A DNA stretch of 64,000 bases. Origin: Panicum virgatum. Its lineage: Eukaryota; Streptophyta; Magnoliopsida; Poales; Poaceae. Position 1 is the first letter of the stretch. Each line of letters begins with the position of its first letter. The position numbers were made by a program, and so were the translations under genes. The notes below the pieces were generated by a model, which did no database searches, was not told where the DNA came from, and was given only the letters and a program-made list of their open reading frames with translations. Shown here piece after piece: positions 1-11,671 of the stretch. The stretch lies in NCBI RefSeq assembly GCF_016808335.1, contig NC_053145.1:25200001-25264000 (forward strand). The letters run 5' to 3'.

Positions 1-1210
1 GAAGTAGAATAAATGCTAGCATAGGGTTTATTTATTAACAAATTCCACATACGGTGCTTGAGAATGTGTGCAGGTGGTTTTGAACTAATTTTGCTGGTTT
101 CAAGTACACTTTGTCCCGACATAAATCGCAAAAATTATCAGAGCACTGATTCAGTCTCAAATGGACCAAGTGTAGCCCAAGAACCCAGTTCAGACCACTC
201 AAGACAGGCCAAGCCCAACTGGGTTAAGACAAGGTGGCCTAGGACAGCCTGCTGGATGAAGCTGGGGCAGTTGGCCCACCTGGCAGGCCGACCGCCATAC
301 TGGTCGGCCGACCAGGCCCATGGCCCCACCGCCTCAGCTTCGACACGTGGCGCCTTCCTGCTGGTTGCTTAAGTCGGTTCCAGGTGCTTCAGCCCATGGC
401 TCCCTCCTATAAATACAAGGGGAGGGGCTAGAGGAACACACACACACACATCACACCCTCTCAACTCACCTTTCTCCCTTGGAGCTTGAGGCCTTCATCC
501 TAGATGCTTAGGTAGACTAGGAGGTGTAGAAGAAGAGGAGAGTGAGGAGGAGTCAGGGGAAGTGCCGGGTCTGTCGGCACTCTTCTCTGCTTGTACCTCG
601 ACGGATGCTTATTCGGTTGTAAGTGCTCAATACTTTCTTTGTTTGTTTGTTTATTTGGAATTTAGTTTAGATCGCAAGTTATCATCTCTGCCTTATATTA
701 GTTGATGTGTATGCTAGCGAGTAGCATTTGATCTTAGCTTAAGACCCCGGATAGAAAAGGGTAGTCTTGGCCAGGGCTAAGGTTAGTAGGGAAAGGCGTA
801 GACGTGGTGTCTAGGCTGGACTATACCACTCAGTTATCTGATAGTCCCACAGTTTGTAGAGGTAGCCGGTAGGTGGTGATAGCCCTATTCGAGCCTTTTA
901 ATAATCCTCCACGTTCGGATATCAGATAGAGCACATATTGGAACTACCGGTTTGCATAAGTCGGTCGATACCTTTAGCTCAAAGTATAACGGTGACGTGA
1001 TCTCTTCTTCTAGGCATAGATTCTAGATGTAGAAAGTCCTCTCTTCTGTCTTCTCCACACTGGCGCGTGTGTCCTTGGATGAGCTTGAACCTGTAGATAG
1101 CATACTCACATTCCTCGGTGGTTACGATACCCTGGAATACTCTTGGGTGAAAGCTACAACGGTATCCGTGCGCTTGCGGATTTTATTCGTGACGTTGCAA
1201 AATACCAACA
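1..1210 (+). mobile_element. ASP-type LTR, right part (3' LTR of an element lying to the left)
   Basis: The right end (about 1160-1210) ends in CAACA and is homologous to the reverse complement of the LTR starts at 10966, 19486 and 19743, sharing the GTGCGCTTGCGGAT block. The LTR is therefore in plus orientation. A TATA box (CTATAAATA, 407-415) is followed by a CA-rich start region and a pyrimidine-rich leader. Two GGCC-rich inverted motifs lie 80-130 bp upstream, as in the sister LTRs. TAT sequence begins directly after 1210, so this is the 3' LTR of an element inserted into TAT-1. The 5' edge and target duplication are outside the window. Short ORFs here look like chance. Confidence 0.75.
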
Positions 1211-1762
1211 GCCTTCCTTTGAGTACGTCGAGTAGTCTTCCAAGTTCTTCCGGTTGGTCCGAGGCTGTGAGGTGCTCAAGACCCGAAATCTTGATCATAT
1301 ATGGTGCGTGAAGTACTCGCGCTCTATATGGAGTAGCCCCCGAGCCTTAGGTTGAGACGTAGAATCAGGCTGAGGGTTACTTCTGTCTTTTTCTTCCTTT
1401 ATTTTCCAAAAAAATTAAAAAATAAATCTCTGATGCCACATATCCCGCAACCCCCAAGCCATGAATTTAAATCTCTTAATTTTGATTTAAGGATCCAAAA
1501 CTCGTGGCAAGTAACCATATTCTGATCATTCAGAATTGATGTAAACAGAGGATGACCTTTGGTCTTCCGACAACTCACAAAATAGCTACCCGCAGGGTTA
1601 TTTAACCGCACGGTGACTCCTTAGGGTTTTTATCCCATTCACTCCTGGCCGCCGTCATTTTCAGATCCAATCTTTCCAACCTCCCCCTTGCTTGTTTTCC
1701 ATTTCCATGAGCCTCTCCTTCAGCCCCCCGAGCGTCAAAAAGGATCAGCTAGTGACATCAAG

Positions 1763-3707
1763 ATGGCTCCGAAAAGTCCAAGGGAAAGTCGCAATTTGAG
1801 GAAATTCCTGATCTTGCAAAGGGCTGGAAGAAATGCAAGATGTTTGAAGCCGATGTGCAAGAATTGGAGAATATGAGAATGCTGCAAAGTCGTGCCATAA
1901 TCCAGTGGCGTCCTGCCAAAGGAAAAGACCGCCCGTATGAAGGCACCCTTGAAACCATCATTTTCCGCGATTTTGTGGAACATGGCCTTGCAGTTCCTAT
2001 TTTAGATTTCATCCACGCTCTTCTGCGATTATGGGGAATTCAACTGCATCATCTTACTCTACAATTCATTCTCCATCTCTCTATTTTCACACATTTATGT
2101 GAAGCTTTCCTTGGCGTCTTGCGACATTTCCGCTTTTTCTAACACTTCTTCTACCTCCGTCCTATTCCCAATGCCAATAAGCCAGCTGATGTTGGAGGAG
2201 CTGAGCTACTACTCCACCCTGAGAGTGAGAGCGAGTACCTGTCCTATCAATCTTTTGGCAAGGGAGCCGATTGGAAAGGTCATTTGGTTCTATGTCGGAA
2301 ATTTAAAATCTCCTTTGCCTGAACGAACTCCTGGAGCCCCAAAGGCGCTAGCAAGTTGGATGAGCATCGGTCCAGGCGGGAGTCAAGTTGATAAGCTTTG
2401 TGGCACTCTTGAGAGATTGAAAAAGAGGGGAGTGACTGGAGGAAGAGGAACAATAGTCTACTCTTTTCTTGGTCGTCGAGTACAGCTACTGCAGCGAAGG
2501 ATTCATCCAGGATTCAAATATGAAGGTCTGGAGGATCCATCCAGGTTTTATCCTGAGAAGATCAATTATTCTGATCTTTTTAAGAGGTGCTGCAAATTAC
2601 TCGATGATTTTGATAAGGTACCAGCCTTTCCTATGTTATTCAATGCAGCAAATCTGCCAGAAAATACCTGGGTAAGTAGTCGACAATATTATTCGAGTAC
2701 TTTCCCTGTTTGCTTTCTTCAGCTTTTTGATGTGATCATTCTTCTAGGTAAATTACAAGGTGCGGTACTGTATGCCTCCACCTCCTCCTGAAGCTACTTC
2801 CTCTCCTGGTGCCCAGTCTAATGATGACAATCGGACTTTGGCTGACGTTATTGGGAAGAAGCGGAAGGAAAACCCATGGCCTTCTCTATTGCGGAGGAAA
2901 GCCATCCGCACCTACAACATCAAGTAAGTATCTTGACTTCCTCAAAAAAACACCGAGTCATGTCTGGTTACTTTGTGTTGATTCTGGCTTCTTCAGGATT
3001 CAACATCTCCTTGAGCAAGAGAAAGCTCAAATTCAAGATCTGCGCAACTGGTGTGAAAGCAACCTAGAATCTTCTACTCAATCTGCTCCCGATTCACCAA
3101 TAATGGGAGTGGTTCTGTGTTCTGCTAGTGCTGCTACCCAAGGAGCAGGTACTTCTATAGAGGTAGAAAAACTGCTCCATCTTCAACTGATGCTGTGGGA
3201 GCATCCACGTCTTCGACTACTTCTGGAGAGGCTGGAGGGTCGGGTAGTACTGGTACTCGAATAATACCCTTCCAGTCTCTCCCACCCTCTGTTCAGGAAG
3301 AACTGGGTAAGGATCTTTTTGATCATCCTCTTCTCACCCCTGAAAACATGAGGAAGCTCCAGGACTGCATGAAGTGGAGTTTCAAGTTTACGCAGGTAAG
3401 TTTGATTTTCCCTAAGTTCTTCTTAGTATCGAGTAGTTTAGCAACTGAAGCATCATCTTCGCTTGCAGAATGTTGCCAATCGGTCGTTTCTGAAGTCGAG
3501 TGCTTTGTACAAGATTTTGGACAACCGAAAGCATTTTGATGAGAAGGATGCTTTGGCTGCTAAGCAATTGGATGAGTATCCCGATATGCAAAATAAGTTT
3601 TATGAAGCCAACCGAAAGCATACTCGAGAAAGTTATCTCTTCAAGCAATAGATCAAGAGCTTAGAAGAAGAGAAGGAAAAACTGCAGGAACAACTACAAT
3701 CTGCTTA
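1763..3707 (+). pseudogene. Antisense gene of TAT-1 (putative gypsy-type transposon domain), degenerate, multi-exon
   Basis: ATG at 1763 opens a protein beginning MAPK, as at 28772 in TAT-2. The segment about 1880-2140 carries the block around IIQWRPA...RPYEG, and 2200-2670 continues with a proline-rich and WF-containing region. This resembles the plant 'putative gypsy type transposon' family (Pfam Transposase_28 as I recall it), found as an extra ORF in Tat elements; its function is unknown. Likely introns with GT..AG ends are 2672-2747 (76 bp), 2924-2996 (73 bp) and 3396-3468 (73 bp); splicing them joins readable exons. A frameshift near 2100-2140 and a TAG near 3649 break it. It runs opposite to the element's own genes. 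Confidence 0.7.
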
Positions 3708-4199
3708 GACCAGTAAGTACTCAAATTGCACATGGTTGTTGTTTCGAGTTGTCCTCAGAATTGATAAAATTCATCCCATTGTCTAGGTCCATCAAGTGAG
3801 CATGAGCGACTAGTAGCTGTAGCTTAGACAATTGTTGATATGGTGGACCCGCAAGAAGAGGGGATCTCGAGTAACAAGTCCTTGGTCGATTGCTTGGAAG
3901 AAGCTCCCAGAAGTTGCTCACTTGCTTGGGATTTTGAAATGATATTGGCCTCAGCACAACTTAGCTCCTTTAGCTTTAGTAATCGCTTCTACATGCCCGG
4001 ATGAAGATTTCCTCCGATACCGCGATAAAGCGGAGCCAATTGCTGAAGATATCATTAAGAACTTGGCAAACTAATTTGCTTGTAATAGCTCTTTAGATCT
4101 GTAAAAACATTTGTTATTGATGTATAAATCAATGGTTGTCCTGTTGATGTTTTATTAGAAGCTTGTCCCGAAATCATAGGACAGACTAGTAGTTGATAT
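3708..4199. other. Degenerate 3' end and downstream region of the TAT-1 antisense gene
   Basis: A further GTAAGT donor lies at about 3712, with possible acceptors near 3756 and 3787. Beyond these are short gene-like stretches and stops. No intact ORF is visible. An AT-rich stretch at about 4080-4150 could be the gene's 3' end; I cannot place a poly(A) site. Confidence 0.4.
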
Positions 4200-4740
4200 T
4201 CATAACGCACTCGAGTGAGTGAGTAAGATATCTTTCTCTAGAACTGGAGTAACCTCCAAAGTTTATCAGTTAGGATGAACCCCGTCAGGCTACCCAGATA
4301 GAAAAAACTATTTGGAGATATCCAAAATCTACTCGAGCGGACGAGTAGAGTGTCCTTCTTATGGACTGGTGTAACCATTAATATTGACCAATTAGGATTA
4401 ACCCTGTCGGGTTACCCAAGTGGGACTAGTTTTAGGGGTATCCAAAGCCTACTGGAGCAAGCGAGTAGGGTGCTCTACTTGAGGGCAGGAGTAACCTCTA
4501 AAGCTGACCGATTAGGATGAACCCCGTCGGGTTACCCAAGTGGGACTAATTTTAGGGGTATCCAAAGCCTACTCGGGCAAGCGAGTAGGGTGTGTCCTGT
4601 TCTAAGGACAAGGATGTGGCTTGTATAGTTATCCGGTTAGGATGAACCTTACAAGGTTATCCCAGTGGTAAAAACTGTGTAGGTTATCCATGTTGTGTTA
4701 TCCAGGTTAGCATGAATCATATAAGATTACCCTAGTTCGA
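4200..4740. repeat. Tandem repeats of about 120 bp in TAT-1
   Basis: About four diverged units. The phrase CTACTCG..GCGAGTAGGGTG is followed by a 'gaccgattaggatgaaccccgtcgg' type stretch and 'tatccaaagcctac'. The clearest pair is offset by 120 bp (about 4446 and 4566). The same unit type forms the 124-bp array of TAT-2 at 35340-36800. No coding function is supported. Confidence 0.8.
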
Positions 4741-4863
4741 AAAACCCTTTGTAGTAGTTGATCTTGATGGTATCAGCTTGATTGCTTTCCTTTAATGTAG
4801 TCGAGAAGTATTGGGAACTAGTACTTTATTAAAGAGATCAACTAACACCTTTATCATATAATT

Positions 4864-5833
4864 GAATCAAGGATAAAACTTGCGTAAGTGCTTGATATTC
4901 CAGGAATTGGTTACTTCATTACCATCAACATCGGTAATTCTGTAGGATCCTGAAACTTTAGAGATTAGGAAAGGTCCTTTCATCTGGAATTGAGCTTGTG
5001 CAGTCCTATTTCATCTTGAATCCGTCGTAGAACTAGATCTCCTACGTCGAAAGATCTTTGGTGGACGTTGCGATCATGATAGCATCAGACTCCTTGTAGG
5101 TATCTAGCCGACTGAGTCAAAGCGTTAATCCTTGCTTCTTCAACTGTATCTAACTCAAGTTGTCGAGCTTCATCTACTTCTCCTTCTTGATAAGCCTTGA
5201 CTCTTGGAGATTTCCACATTATGTCTATAGGCAATATGGCTTCTGATCCATAGGTGAGGAAGAAAGGAGATTGCCCGGTTGCTTTTCTAGGCTGAGTTCG
5301 TAGCCCCAAGACCACATGAGGCAGCTCTTGAATCCATTTGCCGCCCTTTTTAGAATTGGCATCGTAGATCCTCTTTTTTAGGCCGTCCATTATCAAGCCA
5401 TTGATGTGTTCTACTTGACCATTGGCCCATGGATGGGCCACTGAAGCGTACTTGATCTTGATGCAGGAGTTATCACAGAAATACCAGAAAGATTGTGAGG
5501 TAAAATTAGAACCCAAATCTGTGATGATTGTGAGGGAACTAAACCGATGTACGGAGATGAAATCCACTGCTCTATCTGATGAGATCTTGACAATTGGCTT
5601 GTATTCGATCCACTTGGTGAACTTGTCGACTGTCACCAATACATGATTAAATCCTCCTAGCCCTATAGTTAGAGGTCCAATCATATCTAGACTCCAACAT
5701 GTGAAAGGCTATGACGGAGGGATTGTAATCAAGTTGTGTGCTGGGACGTGAGCTTGCTTGCCAAAGAATTGACATCCAGGGCATCACCTGACCAGGTTTT
5801 CCATGTCTGATATGGCAGCTGCCTAAAGAAGCC
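4864..5833 (-). pseudogene. Integrase remnant of TAT-1 pol (Tat-type)
   Basis: The open stretch 5085-5684 covers the integrase core. VDKFTKW holds the first catalytic Asp, TDLGSNFTS the second, and NGQVEHINGL the catalytic Glu, so the DDE set is present. Upstream (about 5690-5800) a CPGCQ motif marks the C-x2-C half of the HHCC zinc finger, with stop codons between it and the core. Downstream (about 4870-5084) the C-terminal domain is recognisable by HDRNVHQRSF and DVGDLVLRR, but with stops and frame changes. RT and RNase H are missing because ASP-1 inserted at 5834. In its family the enzyme would insert element cDNA; this copy is dead. Confidence 0.85.
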
Positions 5834-7678
5834 TATTGTCAGTCCTTAGCCGCACAGAATAAATCCATAAGCATACGGATACTGATGTAGCTTTCACCTA
5901 CGAGTATTTCAAGGTATCGAATCCATGAGGAACGAGAAGTGTACTAGTAGTGACTCTTGTTTATCCAAGGGATATGACGGGAGTGAAAAGGTCCAGATAA
6001 GATAGGTAGTGGTGGTCTATCGTCGTCTTACTAACTACTCCTATCAAGAATACTTGACTTGTACTCTAGTTGCTTCGGCGGCTGGAAGAGGAAGGACTTC
6101 AAAAAGGGATAAGAGAGGAGTCCAATGGAAACCTGCAACTACTGCTATGAAAACACCCGAACTTGGTGGACTACGAAGGATGGACAGGGCTGTCACCACC
6201 TGCCACCAACCACTACGGTTCTGTGAGATGGAACACAACCCAAGGTAACTATCAAGCCTAGGCATCGTGCTTACACTATCAAGTTACTGACTTCTACCTA
6301 CGTTAAGGCAAGAAGAAACCCCAAATGGATAGAACTTGCTACCCACGCAGACAAGGGATCCCTCAACTAGAGAGACCAAGTATTCAAGTACTAATAAAGT
6401 AAAGGAGAGAAAGCAATATTACTAACCAAAGAAGAGGAAATTACTCGAACTGAAGCTTCATTCCTCGGAGGCACAAAGTTGGAGAGGGGCCGACACTCCG
6501 GCTCCTCTCCGGACTCTCACCTCGTCTCTCACCCTATTTTCTAAGATATGTAGAGCGCTACACTTCTCCTTGAACTTGCTTCAATTCTCCATGCTTTGGA
6601 AGTGAGGTCAGGGCTGCTATTTATAGTGCTTTGGAGGTCGGTACTTGAGCCAATGCGTGGCTTGCATGCAGGTACTTCAGCTGAGGTAACTTCCACGCAA
6701 AGTTGAGCATGTGGCGTGAAAATGTTAGGCCGGCTGGCCTCCCTTAGGCTGGCCGGCCTAGGATTCACCGACTTCTGATCAAACGCCCAATATTCCTCCT
6801 TGCAATGTTGGTTGGAGTAACAACCAACTTGATTCGGTCCGATCGGCCGAAAAGTGAGGCCGGCCGGCTTGGGATTTTCTCCCCTGGCATCGGATCAACC
6901 ACCATTGTGTGATGGACAGTGTGGAGTTTCTCTTCCAAGGTGGTTTCCAGTCGGTTGGCCGTTATTCATGTGGAAGGTGGGCCATTCAATCCATGTGACA
7001 AGCTCATCCATACCTCCACTTTTCTTAAGCTTCATCCAATGGTTGTCATTGGTTCCTCTTGTGTTTCTTTGCATGTAGTTGCAGATGCAACCTTTGGATG
7101 ATCAGCCCAACATCGAACAGCCACTTCGGAAGCCCATTGGAGGGGCATATGAGGCCTTTCGGTCTTACTTTCACATTTGGCTTGCCTCCAAGTGTTTGGG
7201 GGTCCATTGGTGAGTCCCCAAGGCTATGAGGAAGAGTGGAGGGTCATTTGTGGAGGTGCTAGGCCGGCCGGCCTAAGTCAGGCAGACCGGCCTGACAGGG
7301 CCGTGTCGGTGATCTTCCCGGACGCGTAATTTCTCCATCCGGACTCTGAATTGGGTGATCCAAGTGTCCATTTTGATCATCTCAACGAGTTCTTTGACAT
7401 GGTGCTATCAAATATGTGATTTGAGGAACTTTTATACCATGTCCAAGTGTCATTTGTACCGAGACGTCTGAATGAACCTTCATTTGTATGGCCTCAACTG
7501 CTACTTCACCAATAATGGTATTTGTGCACCATTTTACCTATATTCCTTGCAAAACATGGTGGGACACAAAACTCGTGGAACTCATTAGTTTAATAGAACT
7601 TTATATCCAAACTTCTTCAAGTTCCCTCATTAAAGGTAATGGTTGGCAGCCAAAATGAGCGTATAATGGCCGTCAACA
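5834..7678 (-). repeat. 3' LTR of ASP-1
   Basis: 1845 bp. The left end TATTGTCAG aligns to TGTTGGCAG of the 5' LTR at 10966; the right end is CCGTCAACA. Read on the minus strand it starts TGTTGACGG. The TATA box is at 6617-6626 (CTATTTATAG in plus). GGCCGGCC-rich palindromic motifs lie upstream of it at about 6724-6770, 6843-6870 and 7261-7300. Short ORFs inside are not conserved between the two LTRs in a coding manner. Confidence 0.85.
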
Positions 7679-7926
7679 CATCCCCACGCTCAAATCTCTG
7701 CTCGTCCCGAGCAAAGGTTAGGATCAAGAAACCCAGGCCGAGCAAGAACTAAGGTAGACATTGATCCACAACTTCTCTAAGTAAATGGGTACATAAACAT
7801 TATTCCAAAGCAGTTTTCATACCTGTGGGGTTTGAGGTGGCTATGATCCTTGCCTTCGGCGGTTGAAAAGTGGAACAACTCGAACGAAGGTATGACCTTC
7901 TCTTAATCAACCATACTTGGAGTTTT

Positions 7927-7989
<63 letters not shown>

Positions 7990-9573
7990 CAAAATAAACT
8001 CCTTAGCTCAATTAATCCTCTGATGGCACTCTTGAATCGCTCATGTGGTAACTTTATTCCTTACTAAGGCCATTGGCCTGCCTCTCCCTACAATCTATAG
8101 GTTTATGTGGAGCTCGGGTGGGGAAAAGTAGGCTCACCTATGTTGTGTATTTTGATAAGTCAAAAATTGGTCCTAGATAAAGTTGTGACACTTCATATTC
8201 CGATCATTGGGAAATGGATAATCAAGGATGGGGGAGAAAAATGGATACAACACAGTGATGGAATGTGGTGAACAAACCGTGTATTGTGTTTTTGAAAGAA
8301 TATGGCCTTGAATGCTACTCCTTATTTTCCATGGATCCCCTTAGGATATTGGAGGCTTGAAACTATGGAGCTCTCTATCACATTTCTTTTTTTTTTCGGT
8401 CCTTGCCTATGGGCAGGCCAGTTTTTTTTTTTGCTCGATAGGTCCATGCCTCCCTTCTCTAAAGGATTTTGGGGAGATTTGCAGGACATGACTAGAGTAT
8501 TTATATTTGAAAGGCCATATCTGTGGGTAGGATAAGATCAAGGGTATGCAAACAAGGTGATATGGGTTTTGATTGATGGAGGAATGTCTGGCGAAGATGG
8601 ATGCTAGCAAATGAGGACAAATGAAAAAGAGGAAATGATCGGTATTGAAATGTCACTATTTCATAAGGGCACAAGTTTTAACAAAACTCAACACAACTAT
8701 ATAGGTGGCATATGTATAGGTTTGCTCATGTAAAGCATTTGGCTGTGGTAGGAATTTTGAACCATTGAGGAATTGTGAGACTAAGGGTTTTGAGTTTTTC
8801 CCAAAATAAAATTCTCCAAGCAATGATCAATCAAGAAGGAAAGAAATACTTCAATCTTATTATATCACACTTTTTCAACAACTTAGGCAAGATTCTCCTA
8901 AATTGATGAACCCACAAGAATTGAGTACTAGTTAAGGAATAAAACTTATGCTTGCCAATAGTTGAGATGCAGAGTTGTGATTAAGTTTGTTACACATGGT
9001 TAATTTTCTCATGCAAAAGATGATACAACAAAAGATATGAACCTTATAAAATAACCTCGAGTGGGGAGAGTGAGAAAGAAGTGCAAACGAGCGTTGATGA
9101 CTTGCTTTGATCTTTGCCATTGGTATCGAGAGTCGTGTTCACTTGTGAAGTCATGGATGCACCTTGTCATTCAAGTCGTGTCCTCCCCCACGCTCAGATT
9201 TTGCGACACTTGGTGCCAAAAATTGAGCGCATGAGGTTGTAGTCTCCTTTGATCTTTCTGCATTTAAGCCTGGAAGTGGGCCTTTTAGACAATTGTGCCT
9301 ACTCTTCAGTCATTGAAGTCCCAGCTTGAAAGGTTAGTAACAAAAACACCTAAAGGGAAGAGTCCTAGTATTATGTCTTGACGATGCAGCTAGCTTGGTG
9401 CTGTGCCTCCCTCCATCACCAGTCTTTGGATTAAGCTCATGATATCTAGCTGCAAGGTTTACACAACAAACCACAATGATATTTGCAATATTTATGATAG
9501 ACAAAATCATCCACAACCCCTATTGAAATTTTTCTGATAGAGGGGCAAGGGATGGCTGGACTCGAGGTGTGTG
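7679..9573 (-). other. ASP-1 non-coding interior between gag and the 3' LTR
   Basis: It starts next to the LTR with a polypurine tract on the minus strand (GAGCGTGGGGATG, 7679-7691). It then shares with ASP-3 (24324 onward) the phrase CTGCTCGTCCCGAGCAAA, itself an inverted repeat. The rest is AT-rich with homopolymer runs (T-runs near 8391 and 8424) and no supportable ORF. It stands where pol would be in an autonomous element. Confidence 0.7.
7930..7987. repeat. (AT)n microsatellite
   Basis: About 29 uninterrupted AT dinucleotides inside the ASP-1 interior. It causes the odd Ile-Tyr repeat ORF here, which is not a gene. Confidence 0.97.
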
Positions 9574-10886
9574 CTAAGTGCGGGAGGAGATGGCGTCTCC
9601 TCGAAGGGTATCTTGTGATTCTTCCAAGATAAAACTCTCATTGTCATCATTGGCTTCCGTATCCGGGATGGAATTTGCTGCCTCAAGAGTATCCATAGAG
9701 CAGATATATTCAACGTCATGCTCTAGCATATAATATTCATGAGGCGTATCAATGCCTTCAATATGGAAGTCCTTGGGTTGCTCCGGGTCAAGAAGAAAAG
9801 ATGTTTTCTCGGAATCACTAAATGTATCAAAGCATTGATATTCTTGGAGTTCAGAGGGGCATGCAGAGATAGGAGCTTTGAACTCCTCATCAGAAAATTC
9901 AAACTTGTCCTCTGAGAACTGGAACTCCATGTTGTGGAATGGTGAATCCTCCTTTCCTTGATCAGTATCGGGCAAGGATTCTTTATCGGGATCGGGAGTC
10001 ACTACCTCAGATTCTCCATAAGCATCACTTTCTTCTCTTGGTAATAATGAGACATCACCGTCTACTGTTGATTCATCATCGTCAAACATGGAAAAGAAGA
10101 AAGGTCGATGATCTTCGCTGAAGGGTTTAAAATTTGAGGTGGTAGGTTCTGGTTCGACAATCTTTTGTGGGCAAGGTGTTGGAGATTGAACAACAGTTTT
10201 TGCTCTATCAGCGGGCTCTTGAGATTCCTCCGGCAACTCTTCGTATATTATGGTACACTCGGTATTCTTGAGGAACCTATCAAGGATGGCTTTGGCTTCT
10301 CTTACGGTTTTGTGCAAGAAGGACCCCCCGAAGGCCTTGTCTAAAAAGGTTGCACTGTTTGTTCTAAGGCCATAGGCAAAATGTTGTAAGTGTATAGCCT
10401 CGGGTATACCCAAGTCTGGTCCTGAAGAAATCAGATCGGTATAACGAGCCCATGCTGCTCCTAGTGATTCTTCCTCTCGTTGCTCAAAATAGATAGCTTC
10501 CATATGAAGGGCAATGATCTTCCTTAAATGGAAGTAGGGAGACAAAACTTCTCTTTTAGAACATTCCAATCGCCCTCTACGCTTCATACGGTTATGGAGT
10601 ACCAATCTTTGGCAGGACCAGTCAAAGAGAATGAAAAAAGCTTCCATTTTATGTTTCCATGGTGCATGCCTGGTATTGAGATGATAGAGCAGTTCTGCTC
10701 GAATTCACGTAGGTGAGTGTAGGGATTTTCATCCCTGCGCCCCGAAAAAGATTGTGATCGAACCATGGATACGAGACTAGTGGGGATCTCATAGCCTGGT
10801 GTAAGGATGGGATGACATGACAGTGGAACCTCTCGATGACTACTACGGCTTGGAGCCGAAAAGTCATGAAGGGTAACGGACTCCAT
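9574..10886 (-). pseudogene. gag of ASP-1 (frameshifted)
   Basis: ATG at 10886 sits in a CCATGG context, 55 bp inside the primer site, and gives a protein starting MESVTLHDF. The N-terminal frame ends in the gag core motif LTGPAKDWY (near 10600). The second frame (9574 to about 10600) continues with EEESLGAAWARY and DLGIPEAIHLQHF, typical of plant gypsy gag capsid. A long acidic C-terminal tail rich in Asp, Glu and Ser follows. A single frameshift near 10590-10610 separates the halves. No CCHC zinc knuckle is seen. Gag would form the particle that packages the RNA. It is longer than a minimal capsid because of the acidic tail, and no pol follows it. Confidence 0.85.
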
Positions 10887-10940
10887 GGTAAAGGTGGATG
10901 AATAAGGATAAACTTGAATCAATACAAGTACAGCTACCGT

Positions 10941-10958
10941 TCCCCGGCAACGGCGCCA
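10941..10958 (-). promoter_or_regulatory. Primer-binding site of ASP-1 (tRNA-Asp)
   Basis: The plus strand reads TCCCCGGCAACGGCGCCA, which matches the 3' end, including CCA, of plant tRNA-Asp(GTC) as I know it. The minus strand would therefore pair with that tRNA to prime reverse transcription. It lies 8 bp inside the 5' LTR. Confidence 0.85.
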
Positions 10959-10965
10959 GAAAGCT

Positions 10966-11657
10966 TGTTGGCAGTCCTTAGCCTCACAGAATAAATCCGC
11001 AAACATACAGATACCGATGTAGCTTTCACCTAGGAGTATTCCAAGGTATCGAATCCACGAGGAACAAGAAGTGTACTAGTAGTGACTCTTGTTTATCCAA
11101 GGGATATGACAGGAGTGAAGAGGTCCAGATAAGATAGGTAGAGGTGGTCTATCGTCGTCTTACTAACTACTCCTATCAAGAATACTTGACTTGTACTCTA
11201 GTTGCTTCGGCGGCTGGAAGAGGAAGGACTTCAGAAACAGATGAGAGGGGAGTTCAACGGCAACATGCAACTACTGCTATGAAAACACCCGAACATTGTG
11301 GACTACAAAGGACGGACAGGGCTGTCACCACCTGATGCCTACCACTGCGGTTTCGTGGGGTGGAACATAACCCAAGGTAACTATCAAGCCAAGGCACCGT
11401 GCCTACACTATCAAGTTACTGACTTCTGCCTCACGTTAAGGCAAGAAGAAACCCCAAATGGATAGAACTTGCTACCCACGCAGACAAGGGATCCCACAAC
11501 TAGAGAGACCAAGTATTCAAGAACAAATAAATTAAAGGAGAGAAAGCAATATTACTGACCAAAGAAGAGGAAATTACTTGAACTAAAGCTTCATTCCTGG
11601 GAGGCACAAAGTTGTAGAGGGGCCGACACTCCGGCTCCTCTCCGGACTCTCACCTCG
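10966..11657 (-). repeat. 5' LTR of ASP-1, truncated
   Basis: It starts TGTTGGCAG and matches the 3' LTR (5834-6525) up to CTCACCTCG, then stops. The missing part, with the TATA box and U3, is not seen to the right of ASP-2 either, so the loss is probably a deletion or recombination rather than a simple insertion. Confidence 0.8.
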
Positions 11658-11671
11658 CCTACAAAAATGCT

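Larger units (their letters stand above)
1211..5833 (-). mobile_element. TAT-1: truncated Tat/Grande-like gypsy element
   Basis: This is the 3' portion of a minus-strand element. From left to right it has a polypurine-like motif in reverse complement (1335-1345), an antisense spliced gene (1763 onward), a tandem-repeat block (about 4200-4740) and the 3' part of an integrase on the minus strand (about 4864-5833). The stretch 1225-1440 is closely similar to 27190-27370 of TAT-2 and, inverted, to 43850-43980 of TAT-3, so all three are one family. Its 3' LTR is missing, replaced by the LTR ending at 1210. ASP-1 cuts it on the right. Confidence 0.8.
5834..11657 (-). mobile_element. ASP-1: gag-only (non-autonomous) LTR retrotransposon
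   Basis: A minus-strand element made of a 3' LTR (5834-7678), an interior of about 3.3 kb holding only gag, a tRNA-Asp primer site at 10941-10958 and a 5' LTR fragment (10966-11657). The LTRs match closely over their shared 690 bp (for example 6009-6260 against 11144-11400). The 5' LTR stops where ASP-2 sequence begins. No protease, RT or integrase is visible, so mobility would need enzymes from a partner. It inserted in the TAT-1 integrase; the left target-site copy would be AAGCC (5829-5833). Confidence 0.85.

Noticed and set aside
7870..8067. ORF with an Ile-Tyr repeat
   Set aside because: Translation of the (AT)n microsatellite.
10941..10958. tRNA-Asp gene
   Set aside because: Only the 3' 18 bases match, in the place of a primer-binding site; no cloverleaf is present.
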